Below are positions 19,243-32,409 of a stretch of 64,000 nucleotides of DNA, piece after piece. Numbering within the stretch: the stretch's first letter is position 1; each line of letters begins with the position of its first letter. The position numbers and the translations under genes were made by a program. Source of the DNA: Lysobacterales bacterium (lineage in GTDB: Bacteria > Pseudomonadota > Gammaproteobacteria > Xanthomonadales > Rhodanobacteraceae); NCBI GenBank assembly GCA_021324945.1, contig JAJPID010000014.1, positions 48,075 to 112,074 on the forward strand, in the 5' to 3' direction. The notes under the pieces were generated by a model. That model had not been told where the DNA came from, ran no database searches, and was given only the letters and a program-made list of their open reading frames with translations.

Positions 19243-19512
19243 TCAGCTCAGCGGCTTGTCCCACTCTGTGCCGTCGTCGGGCTTCTGCACATCGCTCGCG
19301 GGAATCGCGTCGAACGCCTGCGCGACATCGTTGAGAAATGCAGCTTCTTCTGCGTCCCATTCCTGTGCGTTCGCTGCATCGGGCACGACCGCGGGCAGCA
19401 ATTCATCCAGCAATTGCGCGATCAGCGCCTCGAGCGTGCAGCCGCGTGTACGCGCCACTGCTCGCAAGCGCGCCGTCAATGCCTCGTCGAGTCGCAGCGT
19501 CACTTCGGCCAT
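19243..19512 (-). CDS. Small ribbon-helix-helix-like protein
   Basis: 89 residues from the ATG at 19512; a 13-residue longer frame lacks coding character. The first 45 residues (MAEVTLRLDEALTARLRAVA then LEALIAQLLDELLP) look like a CopG/Arc-type ribbon-helix-helix, with the strand-forming start and two helices. The rest is acidic (EWDAEEAAFLNDVAQAFDAI). Such proteins are DNA-binding regulators or antitoxins, but no toxin gene is adjacent. It is 42 nt downstream of ampG on the same strand, likely co-transcribed. Confidence 0.6.
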   Translation of the reverse strand: MAEVTLRLDEALTARLRAVARTRGCTLEALIAQLLDELLPAVVPDAANAQEWDAEEAAFLNDVAQAFDAIPASDVQKPDDGTEWDKPLS

Positions 19513-19554
19513 GACATTTCCCCGCTTGCCGGCCCGCGGCAACGCTAGCATGGA

Positions 19555-20826
19555 TCATGCGGCCGTACGCGCGCCGGGCAGTTGCAAAAATTCACCACGC
19601 AGGGTCCATAGCAGGAACAACCCCGGTACCGCGCACGCCAGCGCGATGCAGAAGTAGATGGGCCAACCCAGGGCTTGCGCGACCCAACCGGCCAGCGGGC
19701 CGAGCGCGATGCGGCCCACCGCATCCAGCGCACTGAAGAGCGCATACTGCGTGGCACTGAAACGTCTATCGCACATTGCCATCAGCAGGGCGACGAATGC
19801 GCCCGTGCCCAGTCCTGACGTGAAGTTTTCGCTGGCGACAGCCGTAATCAACGCTGCGAATCCATTCCAACCGAGCGCGACCGCCAGAAATCCGAGCCCG
19901 CCCAATCCTTGCAACACGCCGAACACCGACAATGCGCGGCGCAAACTCCAGCGTTCCAGCAAGAGCCCCCCGGCGAAGGCGCCTACGATGGTCGCGGCCA
20001 ACCCGATGACCTTGTTGACCCAGCCCACTTCCGCGAGCGCGTAATGCGCGCCACGCAACAGGAACGTGGTGGAGAGGCTCAACGCAAAAGCGTTGCCCAG
20101 CTTGTACAGCAATACCAAGCCCAGCCATAGCCACGCGTTACGGCGCGAAAAGACTTCCTTCAGCGGTTCGACGAAAGCGCGCAACACGCTGACCGTGTGC
20201 AGCGCTGCGTATTCGCGCTCGGGAGCGAACAGCGACGCGATTACGCCCAATGCCATCAAGCCTGCCATCAGCAGGTAGGTGAAGCGCCAACCGGCCGCCG
20301 CCGCCAGCACCAGCGCCAGACCGCCGGATACCAGCATCGCCACGCGATAGCCGCCCACACCGAGCGCCGCGCCCAGGCCGCGGTCCTGCGGCAGCAATTG
20401 ATCGGTGCGGTAGGCATCGATCACGGTGTCTTGCGTCGCCGAAAACAGCACGAGAATCGACGCGAGAACTGCCACCGCAACGAGCGATTGCTGCGGCGAT
20501 GTGCTGGCGATGGCGATCAACACAAGAATGATGCCGAGCTGCATCACCAGCATCCAGCCGCGCCGTCTGCTCAATCCCGGAATATTGAAGCGGTCCAGCA
20601 ACGGCGCCCAGAGGAACTTCAACACATAGGCCAAGCCCACCAGTTTCAATGCGCCGATGGTTTTCAGGCTCAAACCGGAAACCGCGCACCATGCTTCGAG
20701 CGTGCTGCCCGATAGTGCCAGCGGCAGACCGGAAGCGAAGCCGAGCACGGTCACCGCGACGAGCGTGCGTGCGCGTTGCGGGTCGCGCACGTCGATGTCG
20801 CGCACTCCGGCAACTTCAGCGCTCAT
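19555..20826 (-). CDS. ampG: AmpG-family muropeptide permease (MFS)
   Basis: 423 residues from the ATG at 20826, which lies 11 nt inside the end of the exonuclease III gene. About 12 membrane helices. The opening LGFASGLPLALSGSTLEAW, followed by KLVGLAYVLKFLWAPLLDRF and ATQDTVIDAYRTDQL, is the AmpG pattern. AmpG imports GlcNAc-anhydroMurNAc peptides for recycling and can feed beta-lactamase induction; anmK acts downstream and is encoded about 0.3 kb away. No ampD, nagZ or beta-lactamase gene is in the window. Organised as xthA-ampG-RHH on the minus strand. Confidence 0.87.
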   Translation of the reverse strand: MSAEVAGVRDIDVRDPQRARTLVAVTVLGFASGLPLALSGSTLEAWCAVSGLSLKTIGALKLVGLAYVLKFLWAPLLDRFNIPGLSRRRGWMLVMQLGIILVLIAIASTSPQQSLVAVAVLASILVLFSATQDTVIDAYRTDQLLPQDRGLGAALGVGGYRVAMLVSGGLALVLAAAAGWRFTYLLMAGLMALGVIASLFAPEREYAALHTVSVLRAFVEPLKEVFSRRNAWLWLGLVLLYKLGNAFALSLSTTFLLRGAHYALAEVGWVNKVIGLAATIVGAFAGGLLLERWSLRRALSVFGVLQGLGGLGFLAVALGWNGFAALITAVASENFTSGLGTGAFVALLMAMCDRRFSATQYALFSALDAVGRIALGPLAGWVAQALGWPIYFCIALACAVPGLFLLWTLRGEFLQLPGARTAA

Positions 20827-21625
20827 CCAGCGCGTAATCCACCGCGAACGGCGCATGATCGGAAAAGCGCGGCGAAGGTGTGATCTCCCAGTCTTTCACC
20901 TTGTCGCGCAGCGAAGGCGTGATGATCTGGTAATCGATACGCCACCCGACATTGTTGGCGCGGGCTGCGCCGCGATTGGACCACCACGTGTATTCCACCG
21001 CATCCGGTTTCGCGACGCGGAACGCATCCAGCCAGCCGTGTTTCGGCTGTGGCGAACCGTCGCCGCATTCATCCGCGATCAAACCATTCAACCACGCGCG
21101 TTCCGACGGCAGGCACCCGGAGTTCTTCTGATTAGACGCCCAGTTCTTGATGTCGTTGCGCGAACGTACGATGTTCCAGTCGCCGCAGATGACGTAATCG
21201 CGGCCGCTCTTCAGCCACTCGTCGAAGACCGGCTTGATCCAATCCATCACCTTGAATTTGAAACGCTGGCGCTCCTCGCCCGAGGAACCGGATGGCACAT
21301 ACAGGGACACCACGCTCAACTTGCCGAAGCGAGCCTCGATGTAGCGGCCTTCATCGTCGAACGATTTCCAGCCTAGCTGCGTGCGCACTTCGTCCGGTTC
21401 GCGTTTGGCATAAATGGCGACACCGCTGTAGCCCTTCTTGGTGATTGCATCGCGATAGAAGCAGTGATGCCTGTCCGGCCGGAACATCGGATCGCTCAAC
21501 TGCTCTTCCTGCGATTTGGTTTCCTGTAGGCAGACTATGTCTACACTCTGCTTTCGCAGCCAATCGAAGAACCCCTTGTTGGCGGCGGAGCGGATTCCAT
21601 TGGCGTTGAAGGTGATGATGCGCAT
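20816..21625 (-). CDS. xthA: Exodeoxyribonuclease III / AP endonuclease
   Basis: 269 residues, EEP-fold nuclease. The catalytic residues are present: Asn in NANGIR, Glu in CLQETK, Asp-x-Asn in CGDWNIV, and the C-terminal SDHAP pair. It repairs abasic sites and removes 3' blocks. It sits divergent from pyrE exactly where pseudomonads carry crc, a catalytically dead relative that regulates translation. Here the active-site residues that Crc has lost are all kept, so a repair role is preferred. Overlaps the ampG start by 11 nt. Confidence 0.9.
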   Translation of the reverse strand: MRIITFNANGIRSAANKGFFDWLRKQSVDIVCLQETKSQEEQLSDPMFRPDRHHCFYRDAITKKGYSGVAIYAKREPDEVRTQLGWKSFDDEGRYIEARFGKLSVVSLYVPSGSSGEERQRFKFKVMDWIKPVFDEWLKSGRDYVICGDWNIVRSRNDIKNWASNQKNSGCLPSERAWLNGLIADECGDGSPQPKHGWLDAFRVAKPDAVEYTWWSNRGAARANNVGWRIDYQIITPSLRDKVKDWEITPSPRFSDHAPFAVDYALDER

Positions 21626-21706
21626 GCGGTGAGCGGTGAGCGGTGGCGAGAGGAGCTTACCCGATTCGCCTTCATTCCACGCTCGGTTCGAAGGAATGCG
21701 GCTGAT

Positions 21707-22384
21707 ATGCTTTCCGCCGATCGCTCACTGCCGGCCGCTGACGTGCTTCCTCATCAACGCACCTTCCTGGACCTTGCGCTCGCGCGCGGCGTGCTGCGCT
21801 TCGGCGAGTTCACGCTGAAATCCGGGCGGATCAGTCCGTATTTCTTCAATCTTGGCCGCATCGATTCCGGCGCGGCGCTGGCGGAAATCGGCAGTGCTTA
21901 CGCCGCGGCCGCGATCGCTTCCGGCTTGCAGTTCGACATGTTGTTCGGGCCGGCCTACAAGGGCATCGCGCTGGCGGCGGCAACCGCGATCGCGCTGGCG
22001 CGCGAACACGGCCGCGACGTGCCGTGGGCCTACAACCGCAAGGAAGCCAAGAATCACGGCGAAGGGGGCGCGCTGGTGGGCGCGCCGCTGCAAGGGCGCG
22101 TGTTGATCGTGGATGACGTGATCACCGCCGGCACCGCGGTGCGCGAATCGCTGCAACTGATCCGCGGGGCCGACGCGCAGCCGGCTGGCGTGCTGGTGGC
22201 TCTGGACCGGCAGGAACGCGGCGCCGGCGCGCTGTCGGCCACCCAGGCACTGACCGCCGAGGAGGGCGTGCCGGCGATAGCCATTGTCACGCTGTCTGAC
22301 CTGATGAATTACGCCGGCGATCACCCGGACCTGGTCGGCCAACGCGTCCGAATAGAGACCTACCGCGCACAATACGGCGTCTGA
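21707..22384 (+). CDS. pyrE: Orotate phosphoribosyltransferase
   Basis: 225 residues from the ATG at 21707; an upstream GTG (21629) would add 26 residues with no family match. The PRPP-binding loop [17 protein letters not shown] and the [17 protein letters not shown] start are diagnostic. It makes OMP from orotate and PRPP in pyrimidine synthesis. An AAGGA at 21691-21695 is a possible, rather distant, ribosome site. Divergent from the exonuclease III gene with 81 nt between the starts; the DUF4124 gene follows after 62 nt. Confidence 0.95.
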   Translation: MLSADRSLPAADVLPHQRTFLDLALARGVLRFGEFTLKSGRISPYFFNLGRIDSGAALAEIGSAYAAAAIASGLQFDMLFGPAYKGIALAAATAIALAREHGRDVPWAYNRKEAKNHGEGGALVGAPLQGRVLIVDDVITAGTAVRESLQLIRGADAQPAGVLVALDRQERGAGALSATQALTAEEGVPAIAIVTLSDLMNYAGDHPDLVGQRVRIETYRAQYGV

Positions 22385-22446
22385 ATACGAGACGCGGCGC
22401 GCGTCTTGCATGATCCAGTCTCTGCTACCGTCCGCTCGCCTACGAC

Positions 22447-23109
22447 ATGAGAAAGCCAATGCGCCCCCTCCTGTTGCCCGTCCTGCTCACAGCGCTGTTG
22501 TGCGGCGTCGCGGCGGGGCAAAACGTCACGCCGACCACGCACTACCGCTGGCACGATGCGCAGGGTGGCCTGCATTACAGCGACAGCATTCCGCCGGAGG
22601 CGGTGCGGTTCGGTTACGACATCCTCAACGATCAAGGCCTGCTGGTAAGACATGTGAACCGCGAGTTGACGCCGGCCGAACGCGCCGCGGCCGCGGCCGA
22701 AGCTGCGCGCATCGCGTCGGCCAAACGTGCCGCCGATCAACAGGCGCTCGCGGATCGCCAATTGCTGGCCGCCTATCCCAACGAAGCCGAGCTGAAGGAA
22801 GCACACGACGCCAAGCTCGCGCAGATGCAGCAGAACATCAACACCACTCAGCAGAATCTGCGCAGTCAGGAACAAAGCCTCGCCGATCTGCTGGCGCACG
22901 CGGCGGAACTTGAGCGCAGCGGCCAATCGGTGCCGGTATTCCTGCGCAAGCGCGTTGCCGATCAGCGCCAGAGCGTGGCCGACGAACGCAACGAGGTCAT
23001 CAAGCTGCAACGCCAGCGTGCGGAAACCGCGCAGCAGTTCGATGCCGAGTTGCAGCGCTACCGCGCTTTGCGCGCGAAAGAACAGAGCGAGATGTCCGGC
23101 GGACAATGA
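22447..23109 (+). CDS. DUF4124 domain periplasmic protein
   Basis: 220 residues. Signal peptide at 1-24 (LLLPVLLTALLCGVAAG), then a DUF4124 segment HYRWHDAQGGLHYSDSIPP at about 32-50. The remaining 150 residues are Ala/Gln/Glu-rich and form a long coiled coil (LAQMQQNINTTQQNLRSQEQ). The DUF4124 family is common in gammaproteobacterial envelope proteins and has no assigned function. Same strand as pyrE; converges on the ACP gene with 12 nt between them. Confidence 0.75.
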   Translation: MRKPMRPLLLPVLLTALLCGVAAGQNVTPTTHYRWHDAQGGLHYSDSIPPEAVRFGYDILNDQGLLVRHVNRELTPAERAAAAAEAARIASAKRAADQQALADRQLLAAYPNEAELKEAHDAKLAQMQQNINTTQQNLRSQEQSLADLLAHAAELERSGQSVPVFLRKRVADQRQSVADERNEVIKLQRQRAETAQQFDAELQRYRALRAKEQSEMSGGQ

Positions 23110-23121
23110 GCCCGCATTCAA

Positions 23122-23397
23122 TCAAGCAGCGCGATGCTGCTCGATGTGTTGCGACAACGCGCGCAATGAGCTGAAGATGCGACGGTTGTCCGGATTATCA
23201 GAACGCAACTGGAATCCGTAGCGCTTCGACACAGCCAGCGCCAGTTCCAGCGCGTCGATCGAATCCAGCCCCAGGTCGCCGCCGAACAGGGGCGTTTCGG
23301 GATCGATCTGCTCGGCGCTGACGCCGTCCAGATTCAAGTTGCTGACGATCAGTTCCGCGAGTTCGCGTTCGGCGGGAGTTTGTGCGGCCATGTGCAT
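23122..23397 (-). CDS. Acyl carrier protein (XanC-like)
   Basis: 91 residues; a second ATG two codons in (23391) is equally possible. The phosphopantetheine site is Ser46 in DLGLDSIDALELAL. The protein is acidic and helical, as expected for ACP. It differs from housekeeping AcpP and resembles ACPs of aryl-polyene/xanthomonadin pathways, where XanC works beside XanB2. The chorismatase gene at 23491 is directly divergent, supporting this role. No ketosynthase, ligase or dehydratase of such a pathway lies in the window. Confidence 0.75.
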   Translation of the reverse strand: MHMAAQTPAERELAELIVSNLNLDGVSAEQIDPETPLFGGDLGLDSIDALELALAVSKRYGFQLRSDNPDNRRIFSSLRALSQHIEQHRAA

Positions 23398-23490
23398 TCA
23401 AGTGGCGCTGCTGCGCGGTGTGCAGCCGCGCAGTGTAACATAACCGGCTTTTGACGGGCTTTCCGAAATGCTTGGATTCTCTCCAACACC

Positions 23491-24492
23491 GTGCGGTTTG
23501 CGGCCGTGGTGAGTGCGCCGGAGCTTGCGCCTTTCTCGGTGCGTTACGAACACGACGCGAGCCACGACGCCCCCGGCACGCTGGCGCTGCTGCAATTCGG
23601 CGAAGCGGATTGCCCTGGCGATCCGCGCGCGCTGCGCGTACCACTGCGTCCGCTGCGGGCAGCACCGCGCGAATGTTGGCAGGTGGATGCGCAGGTGCAT
23701 TGCGGCCGCGAAGGCGCTCTGCGCTGGGCGGCCGGCGGCGGCTGGTTGTTCGTCGCATTGAACGTGCACGAACGCGAGCATGGCGGTATCGAAGGCGCAG
23801 CCGAACATGCTTACAGCGTGCTGTGCGGCTGGGTCGCCGCGCGCGAGGAGCGCCATCTGCTGCGCGTGTGGAATTATCTGCACGCGATCAATCAAGGCGA
23901 GGGTGATCAGGAGCGTTATCGCCGCTTCTGTGTCGGCCGCGCGCGTGGCCTGGGGACAAAGGGCATCACGCGTTATCCGGCGGCGACCGCGATCGGGCAT
24001 CACGATGAAGAGGGCCTGCTGCAGGTCTATGCGCTCTGCGCCGCGCAGCCGGGCGAGGCGCTGGAAAATCCGCGCCAGGTCAGCGCTTGGGCGTATCCGC
24101 GCCAATACGGTCCGACGCCACCGAGTTTTGCGCGCGCGATGAAATTGCCGAATGGTTCGCTGGCGATTTCCGGCACCGCGGCGGTGGTGGGCCACGCCTC
24201 GCTGCACGATCGCGATGCCACCGCACAGGTGTCGGAAACCTGCATCAACTTGCGCGCATTGCTCGCCGCCGCATCGCTGCCGGAGTTCGATGCGGGGTCG
24301 CCGTTGAAGGTCTACATCCGCAATGCCGGGGATGCGTCCGCGATCGAGGCGGCGCTGGCGACGCGGCTCGGCGCCTCCGTGCCGCGCGTGTTCCTGCAAG
24401 GCGACATCTGCCGCAGCGAATTGCTGGTGGAGATCGATGGCTGGTCGAGTCAGCCGCGTGTGCGAACTGCCGCAGGCAGTTCACGCAGCTGA
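23491..24492 (+). CDS. xanB2: XanB2-type chorismatase (chorismate to hydroxybenzoates)
   Basis: 333 residues from a GTG at 23491. It matches the Hyg5/FkbO/XanB2 chorismatase family in blocks such as RYRRFCVGRARGL, YPAATAIGHHD and ENPRQVSAWAYPRQYGP, then FARA. XanB2 hydrolyses chorismate to 3- and 4-hydroxybenzoate; the first primes xanthomonadin-type aryl polyenes and the second supplies ubiquinone. The divergent ACP gene fits the pigment route. No UbiC-type lyase is in the window. The exact product ratio cannot be read from sequence; the symbol is by family and context. Confidence 0.75.
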   Translation: MRFAAVVSAPELAPFSVRYEHDASHDAPGTLALLQFGEADCPGDPRALRVPLRPLRAAPRECWQVDAQVHCGREGALRWAAGGGWLFVALNVHEREHGGIEGAAEHAYSVLCGWVAAREERHLLRVWNYLHAINQGEGDQERYRRFCVGRARGLGTKGITRYPAATAIGHHDEEGLLQVYALCAAQPGEALENPRQVSAWAYPRQYGPTPPSFARAMKLPNGSLAISGTAAVVGHASLHDRDATAQVSETCINLRALLAAASLPEFDAGSPLKVYIRNAGDASAIEAALATRLGASVPRVFLQGDICRSELLVEIDGWSSQPRVRTAAGSSRS

Positions 24493-24574
24493 AAAGCTAG
24501 AATTTGAGCGGCTTATGCCATGCCTTGAGTGAGCAGGATGCCAAGCTGCAACGCACCACGGATGGATGCTTGCC

Positions 24575-25939
24575 TCATTTCTTCTCCGGTCTCTTCCACC
24601 CCGATAACGTCACCTGCCGCGCGCGCGCGAGCGTCAGCTCGCCGGCCGGCGCATCGAGGCTGATGGTTGAACCCGCGCCGATGGTAGCCTGCGCGCCGAC
24701 CGTCACCGGCGCCACCAGAGCGGTGTTGGAACCGATGAACGCATCATCGCCGATCACGGTGACGTGCTTGTTGACGCCGTCGTAATTGCAGGTGATCGTG
24801 CCCGCGCCGACGTTGACTCGCGCGCCGATCACGGCATCGCCGAGATACGTCAGGTGATTGGCCTTGGCGCCTTCGCCGAGGCGGGCCTGCTTGGTTTCGA
24901 CGAAATTGCCCACGTGCGCGCCCGCATCCAGTTCCGAGCCTGGACGCATGCGCGCGAATGGACCGATGCGGCACGCGCCGTGCGTGGTCACGCCATCCAG
25001 ATCGCAATGCGCCAGCACCTCGGTGCCTGCCGCGAGACAGACATTGCGCAACCGGCAGAACGGGCCGATACGCACGCCATCGCCCAATGTCACTTCGCCT
25101 TCCAGAATCACATCTATGTCGATCTCGACATCCTGGCCGTGACTGACGCGGCCGCGCGCGTCGAAGCGTGCAGGATCGTTGATGCGTACACCCGCCAGCA
25201 TCAGTTCACGCGCGCGGCGCGCGCGGAGGAACGATTCCAGTTGCGCCAGTTGCGCCGCATCATTGGCGCCGAAGGCTTCCACGGGATCGGTCAGCGTCAC
25301 AGCGAACGCAGGAGCATTTTCTTCCGCGGCCTGCGCGAAGATATCGGTGAGATACAACTCGCCCTGCGCGTTATCGTCGGAGAGATTGCCGACCCACACG
25401 CGCAGGCGCTCGGCATCGGCGGCCAGCACGCCGGTGTTGATGGTGCGCACGGCGCGCTGTTCGGAATCGGCGTCCCTCTCTTCCACGACCGCGCGCACGC
25501 GGCCCAAGCCGTCGCGCAACACGCGTCCGTAGCCGGATGGATCGGGTAGATCGGCGAGAAGCAACGCCAGCGGCGATTCGTTCTCGACGAGCGCACGCAG
25601 GGTTTCCACGCGCAGCAATGGCACGTCGCCGTACAGGACCAGCACGCGCACGCGTTCCGGGACATTCGCAAGTGCCAGCCGCACCGCGTCACCGGTGCCG
25701 CGTTGCTGCGGCTGATGCACCCAATGGAGGTCGCGCGCATCGGCGAAAGCCTCGCGCAGTTGTTCGCCGCGATGCCCGTACACCACATGGATCGCGCTGG
25801 GCCGCAAGGCGCGCGCGGCTTCCAGCACATGCGCGAGCAACGGCCGCCCAGCCAGCGGCAGCAGCACCTTCGGCAGCGCTGATTTCATGCGCTTGCCCTC
25901 GCCCGCGGCGAGGACGATCACGTGCAAGGGGTCGGACAT
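24575..25939 (-). CDS. glmU: Bifunctional GlcNAc-1-P uridyltransferase / GlcN-1-P acetyltransferase
   Basis: 454 residues from the ATG at 25939. The N-terminal half is a nucleotidyltransferase ([29 protein letters not shown]). The C-terminal half is a left-handed beta-helix acetyltransferase with hexapeptide repeats ([27 protein letters not shown]). It makes UDP-GlcNAc for peptidoglycan and LPS in the cytoplasm. The start at MSDPLHV is chosen over an upstream frame extension because the catalytic loop follows at the usual distance. Single gene, convergent with xanB2. Confidence 0.96.
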   Translation of the reverse strand: MSDPLHVIVLAAGEGKRMKSALPKVLLPLAGRPLLAHVLEAARALRPSAIHVVYGHRGEQLREAFADARDLHWVHQPQQRGTGDAVRLALANVPERVRVLVLYGDVPLLRVETLRALVENESPLALLLADLPDPSGYGRVLRDGLGRVRAVVEERDADSEQRAVRTINTGVLAADAERLRVWVGNLSDDNAQGELYLTDIFAQAAEENAPAFAVTLTDPVEAFGANDAAQLAQLESFLRARRARELMLAGVRINDPARFDARGRVSHGQDVEIDIDVILEGEVTLGDGVRIGPFCRLRNVCLAAGTEVLAHCDLDGVTTHGACRIGPFARMRPGSELDAGAHVGNFVETKQARLGEGAKANHLTYLGDAVIGARVNVGAGTITCNYDGVNKHVTVIGDDAFIGSNTALVAPVTVGAQATIGAGSTISLDAPAGELTLARARQVTLSGWKRPEKK

Positions 25940-26336
25940 GGTCCGGTCTCCATTTCGCTCGCGCAACCTTAGCGGAAACGCGGCCGCGATTCAGCGGATG
26001 CGGCGCCGACTCACGGTGATTTTGCGTCCGAAGGGCGACGGACGAAGTTGCCCTTGCGCGGAGAGCTCCCGCAGCTACGCTGCGTGCCGCAACAATACCT
26101 CACGCAATCGCCGCGGTGCGCAATTCCTGCGCGGAATACGGCTCGCTCTGGATGCAAGCGTGGACGCGGTGGGTCATCATCGCGCTGACGCAGATCGTGT
26201 GCGGCGCGATCGCGCTCGTCGCTGTGCAGGCGCGCGGTTGGCTGCTGCGCAAGCTCGAGGCGGGAATCGTCAGGCGCGTGTGGTCGGCGGCATGCTGATC
26301 GCTGCGGCGGTGTTGACCAGCTTTGAAGGTTGGCGC
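25940..26336. other. Non-coding stretch between glmU and lhr
   Basis: About 400 bases with no intact gene. The part next to 25940 should hold the glmU promoter. The right half carries a possible decayed membrane-protein fragment on the plus strand (see the entry at 26116-26345). Confidence 0.4.

Positions 26337-26345
<9 letters not shown>
26116..26345 (+). pseudogene. Possible frameshifted membrane-protein fragment
   Basis: One plus frame reads WTRWVIIALTQIVCGAIALV followed by ARGWLLRKLEAG, a good membrane helix with a basic flank. Shifting frame near 26255-26270 continues as ARVVGGMLIAAAVLTSFEGW and ends at TGA (26343-26345). Together they look like a two-helix membrane protein broken by one frameshift. 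No family is recognised and the reading may be chance. Its end overlaps the end of lhr. Confidence 0.15.
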
Positions 26346-30671
<4,326 letters not shown>

Positions 30672-30685
30672 CACAAGAAAGCGGA

Positions 30686-30712
30686 TGGATTCCAGCTTTC
30701 GCGGGAATGACG
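30686..30712. repeat. Interspersed palindromic repeat (GTCATTCC family)
   Basis: On the plus strand TGGATTCC begins the unit and GCGGGAATGACG ends it, with an imperfect palindrome between them. It fills most of the 52-nt gap between recD and lhr. It is the same type as the unit at 55990-56016. Confidence 0.7.
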
Positions 30713-30723
30713 AGAGACGGACA

Positions 30724-32409
30724 TTACGCGGTATCGGGTAAAGATTCCGCAATCGAACTTGGGGCGGCAGCCGCCTCGCGCAAGCGGTCGGTCAAGCCGT
30801 TCCAGCGTTGCGTGCCACGCGCGATACCAGCGCGCAGCAGGGTCCCGTCGCCATATATATGTATTGCCTCGCGCGCACGGGTCACGCCGGTGTAGAGCAA
30901 TTCGCGCGTCAGCACGCGTGTGTCCGCTCCCAACACCAGAGCCACCTGATCGAACTCGGAACCCTGCGCCTTGTGCACGGTCAACGCGAACGCGCCTTCG
31001 TGCACAGGCAGTGACGCAGGCGAGATCGCGCGCGGCGCGCCCTCCACGCCCTCGAACCAGATTTTCGGATCGCCGTTCGCGTCCGGCCACACCACGCCGA
31101 CGTCGCCGTTGAACAGATTCAGTTCTGCGCGGTTGGCGGTGATCATCAGCAGGCGTCCGCGCCACCACTGCGCATCCGCGCGCACGCCCACGCGACGTTT
31201 CAATCGTTGTTCGATCGCGCGATCCAGCGCGAGATTTCCGCAAGGCCCATGCCGCAGTGCGGTCAACACACGGAAGCGATTAGCCGACTGCAATGCGTGC
31301 GCAGGATCGGATGCATCCAGAATCGTGCGGTACATCTCGATCGCGCGCTCGACCACGCGCATACCCTGTGCATCGGCCGCAGTCATTCGAACTTCATCTC
31401 CGCCCTGCAAGGTTGCGAGCGCGGTATCGAAATCGTTTTTGACGATCGCATCCGCCAATCGCCGCAAGCGCGAGTCTTCGCCGAACCGGTAGCTCTGCGT
31501 CAGATGCGTGTGACAGCGCGAAATCGGCGGTTCGCGCGCGGCTTCGACCAGCGCGCCCAGCACATCGCCCGCTTCCACTGCGGAAAGCTGATCCGGATCT
31601 CCCAGCAGGATCAGCATCGCGTCCTGGTGCATCGCAATCACCAGCTTCACCATCAACGGCAGATCGACCATCGAAACTTCGTCCACCACCAGCACGTCGA
31701 ACGGCAGTAGCGCGTCGCGATGAAATCTCGCGCCCGCGCGACTCGGCGAAAGACCGAGCAGGCGATGCAGGGTGAATGCCTCCCGTGGGATCATCGTGGC
31801 GACCGCTTCAGTCGTATCGAGCAATGAGAGTTGCGCGCGCACGCTCTGTGCCAGGCGCGTGGCGGCCTTGCCGGTCGGCGCGGCCAGAGCGATTCGCAAG
31901 CTCCTCGATTGCGCATGCGCATTTTCGGCGAGCGCAACCAGCATCCGCAGCACGCCATGCGTTTTGCCGGTGCCGGGACCGCCCGTGATCAAACTCAGAC
32001 GATTGGCTTGCGCGCGCGCGATCAAGTTTTGCGCCAGCCGCTGCTCGTATTCGAAATAGCGGCGCAGATACACGCGGCCTTGCGGATCCAGCACCAGAGG
32101 CGCGCGCGCCGCCGCTTCGTGCGCCGCAACGGATTCCACCCCATCGCTCTGGTACAGCAATTCCCGCCAAGCCGCGGGATCGGGCAGCTCGGGCGCTTTG
32201 CCGCCTTCGCCGAGATCCGCGAGCCATGCGTGCGCCGCACCCAGTTGCAAGGCGCTGTGACCTTCGCTCACCGCGCGGGCGGCGAGCGCGGCAGCAAGCG
32301 CAACTTCCGGCGCCGAATCCGGAAACGCGCGCGCGATCCAGTCACCAAGCGCGACGTCCACGCGGCGCAATCCGCCGGTGCGAGCGAACGTTTGCAGATC
32401 GGCACTCAT
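30724..32409 (-). CDS. recD: Exonuclease V, RecD subunit
   Basis: 561 residues. Walker [11 protein letters not shown] at about 140-149, then [11 protein letters not shown], the [11 protein letters not shown]alker [13 protein letters not shown], and the C-terminal [13 protein letters not shown] and LYTGVTRAR motifs of a SF1B helicase. RecD is the 5'-3' helicase of RecBCD, which processes double-strand ends and degrades foreign linear DNA. The start overlaps the recB stop by four bases (ATGA). Third gene in recC-recB-recD. Confidence 0.96.
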   Translation of the reverse strand: MSADLQTFARTGGLRRVDVALGDWIARAFPDSAPEVALAAALAARAVSEGHSALQLGAAHAWLADLGEGGKAPELPDPAAWRELLYQSDGVESVAAHEAAARAPLVLDPQGRVYLRRYFEYEQRLAQNLIARAQANRLSLITGGPGTGKTHGVLRMLVALAENAHAQSRSLRIALAAPTGKAATRLAQSVRAQLSLLDTTEAVATMIPREAFTLHRLLGLSPSRAGARFHRDALLPFDVLVVDEVSMVDLPLMVKLVIAMHQDAMLILLGDPDQLSAVEAGDVLGALVEAAREPPISRCHTHLTQSYRFGEDSRLRRLADAIVKNDFDTALATLQGGDEVRMTAADAQGMRVVERAIEMYRTILDASDPAHALQSANRFRVLTALRHGPCGNLALDRAIEQRLKRRVGVRADAQWWRGRLLMITANRAELNLFNGDVGVVWPDANGDPKIWFEGVEGAPRAISPASLPVHEGAFALTVHKAQGSEFDQVALVLGADTRVLTRELLYTGVTRAREAIHIYGDGTLLRAGIARGTQRWNGLTDRLREAAAAPSSIAESLPDTA

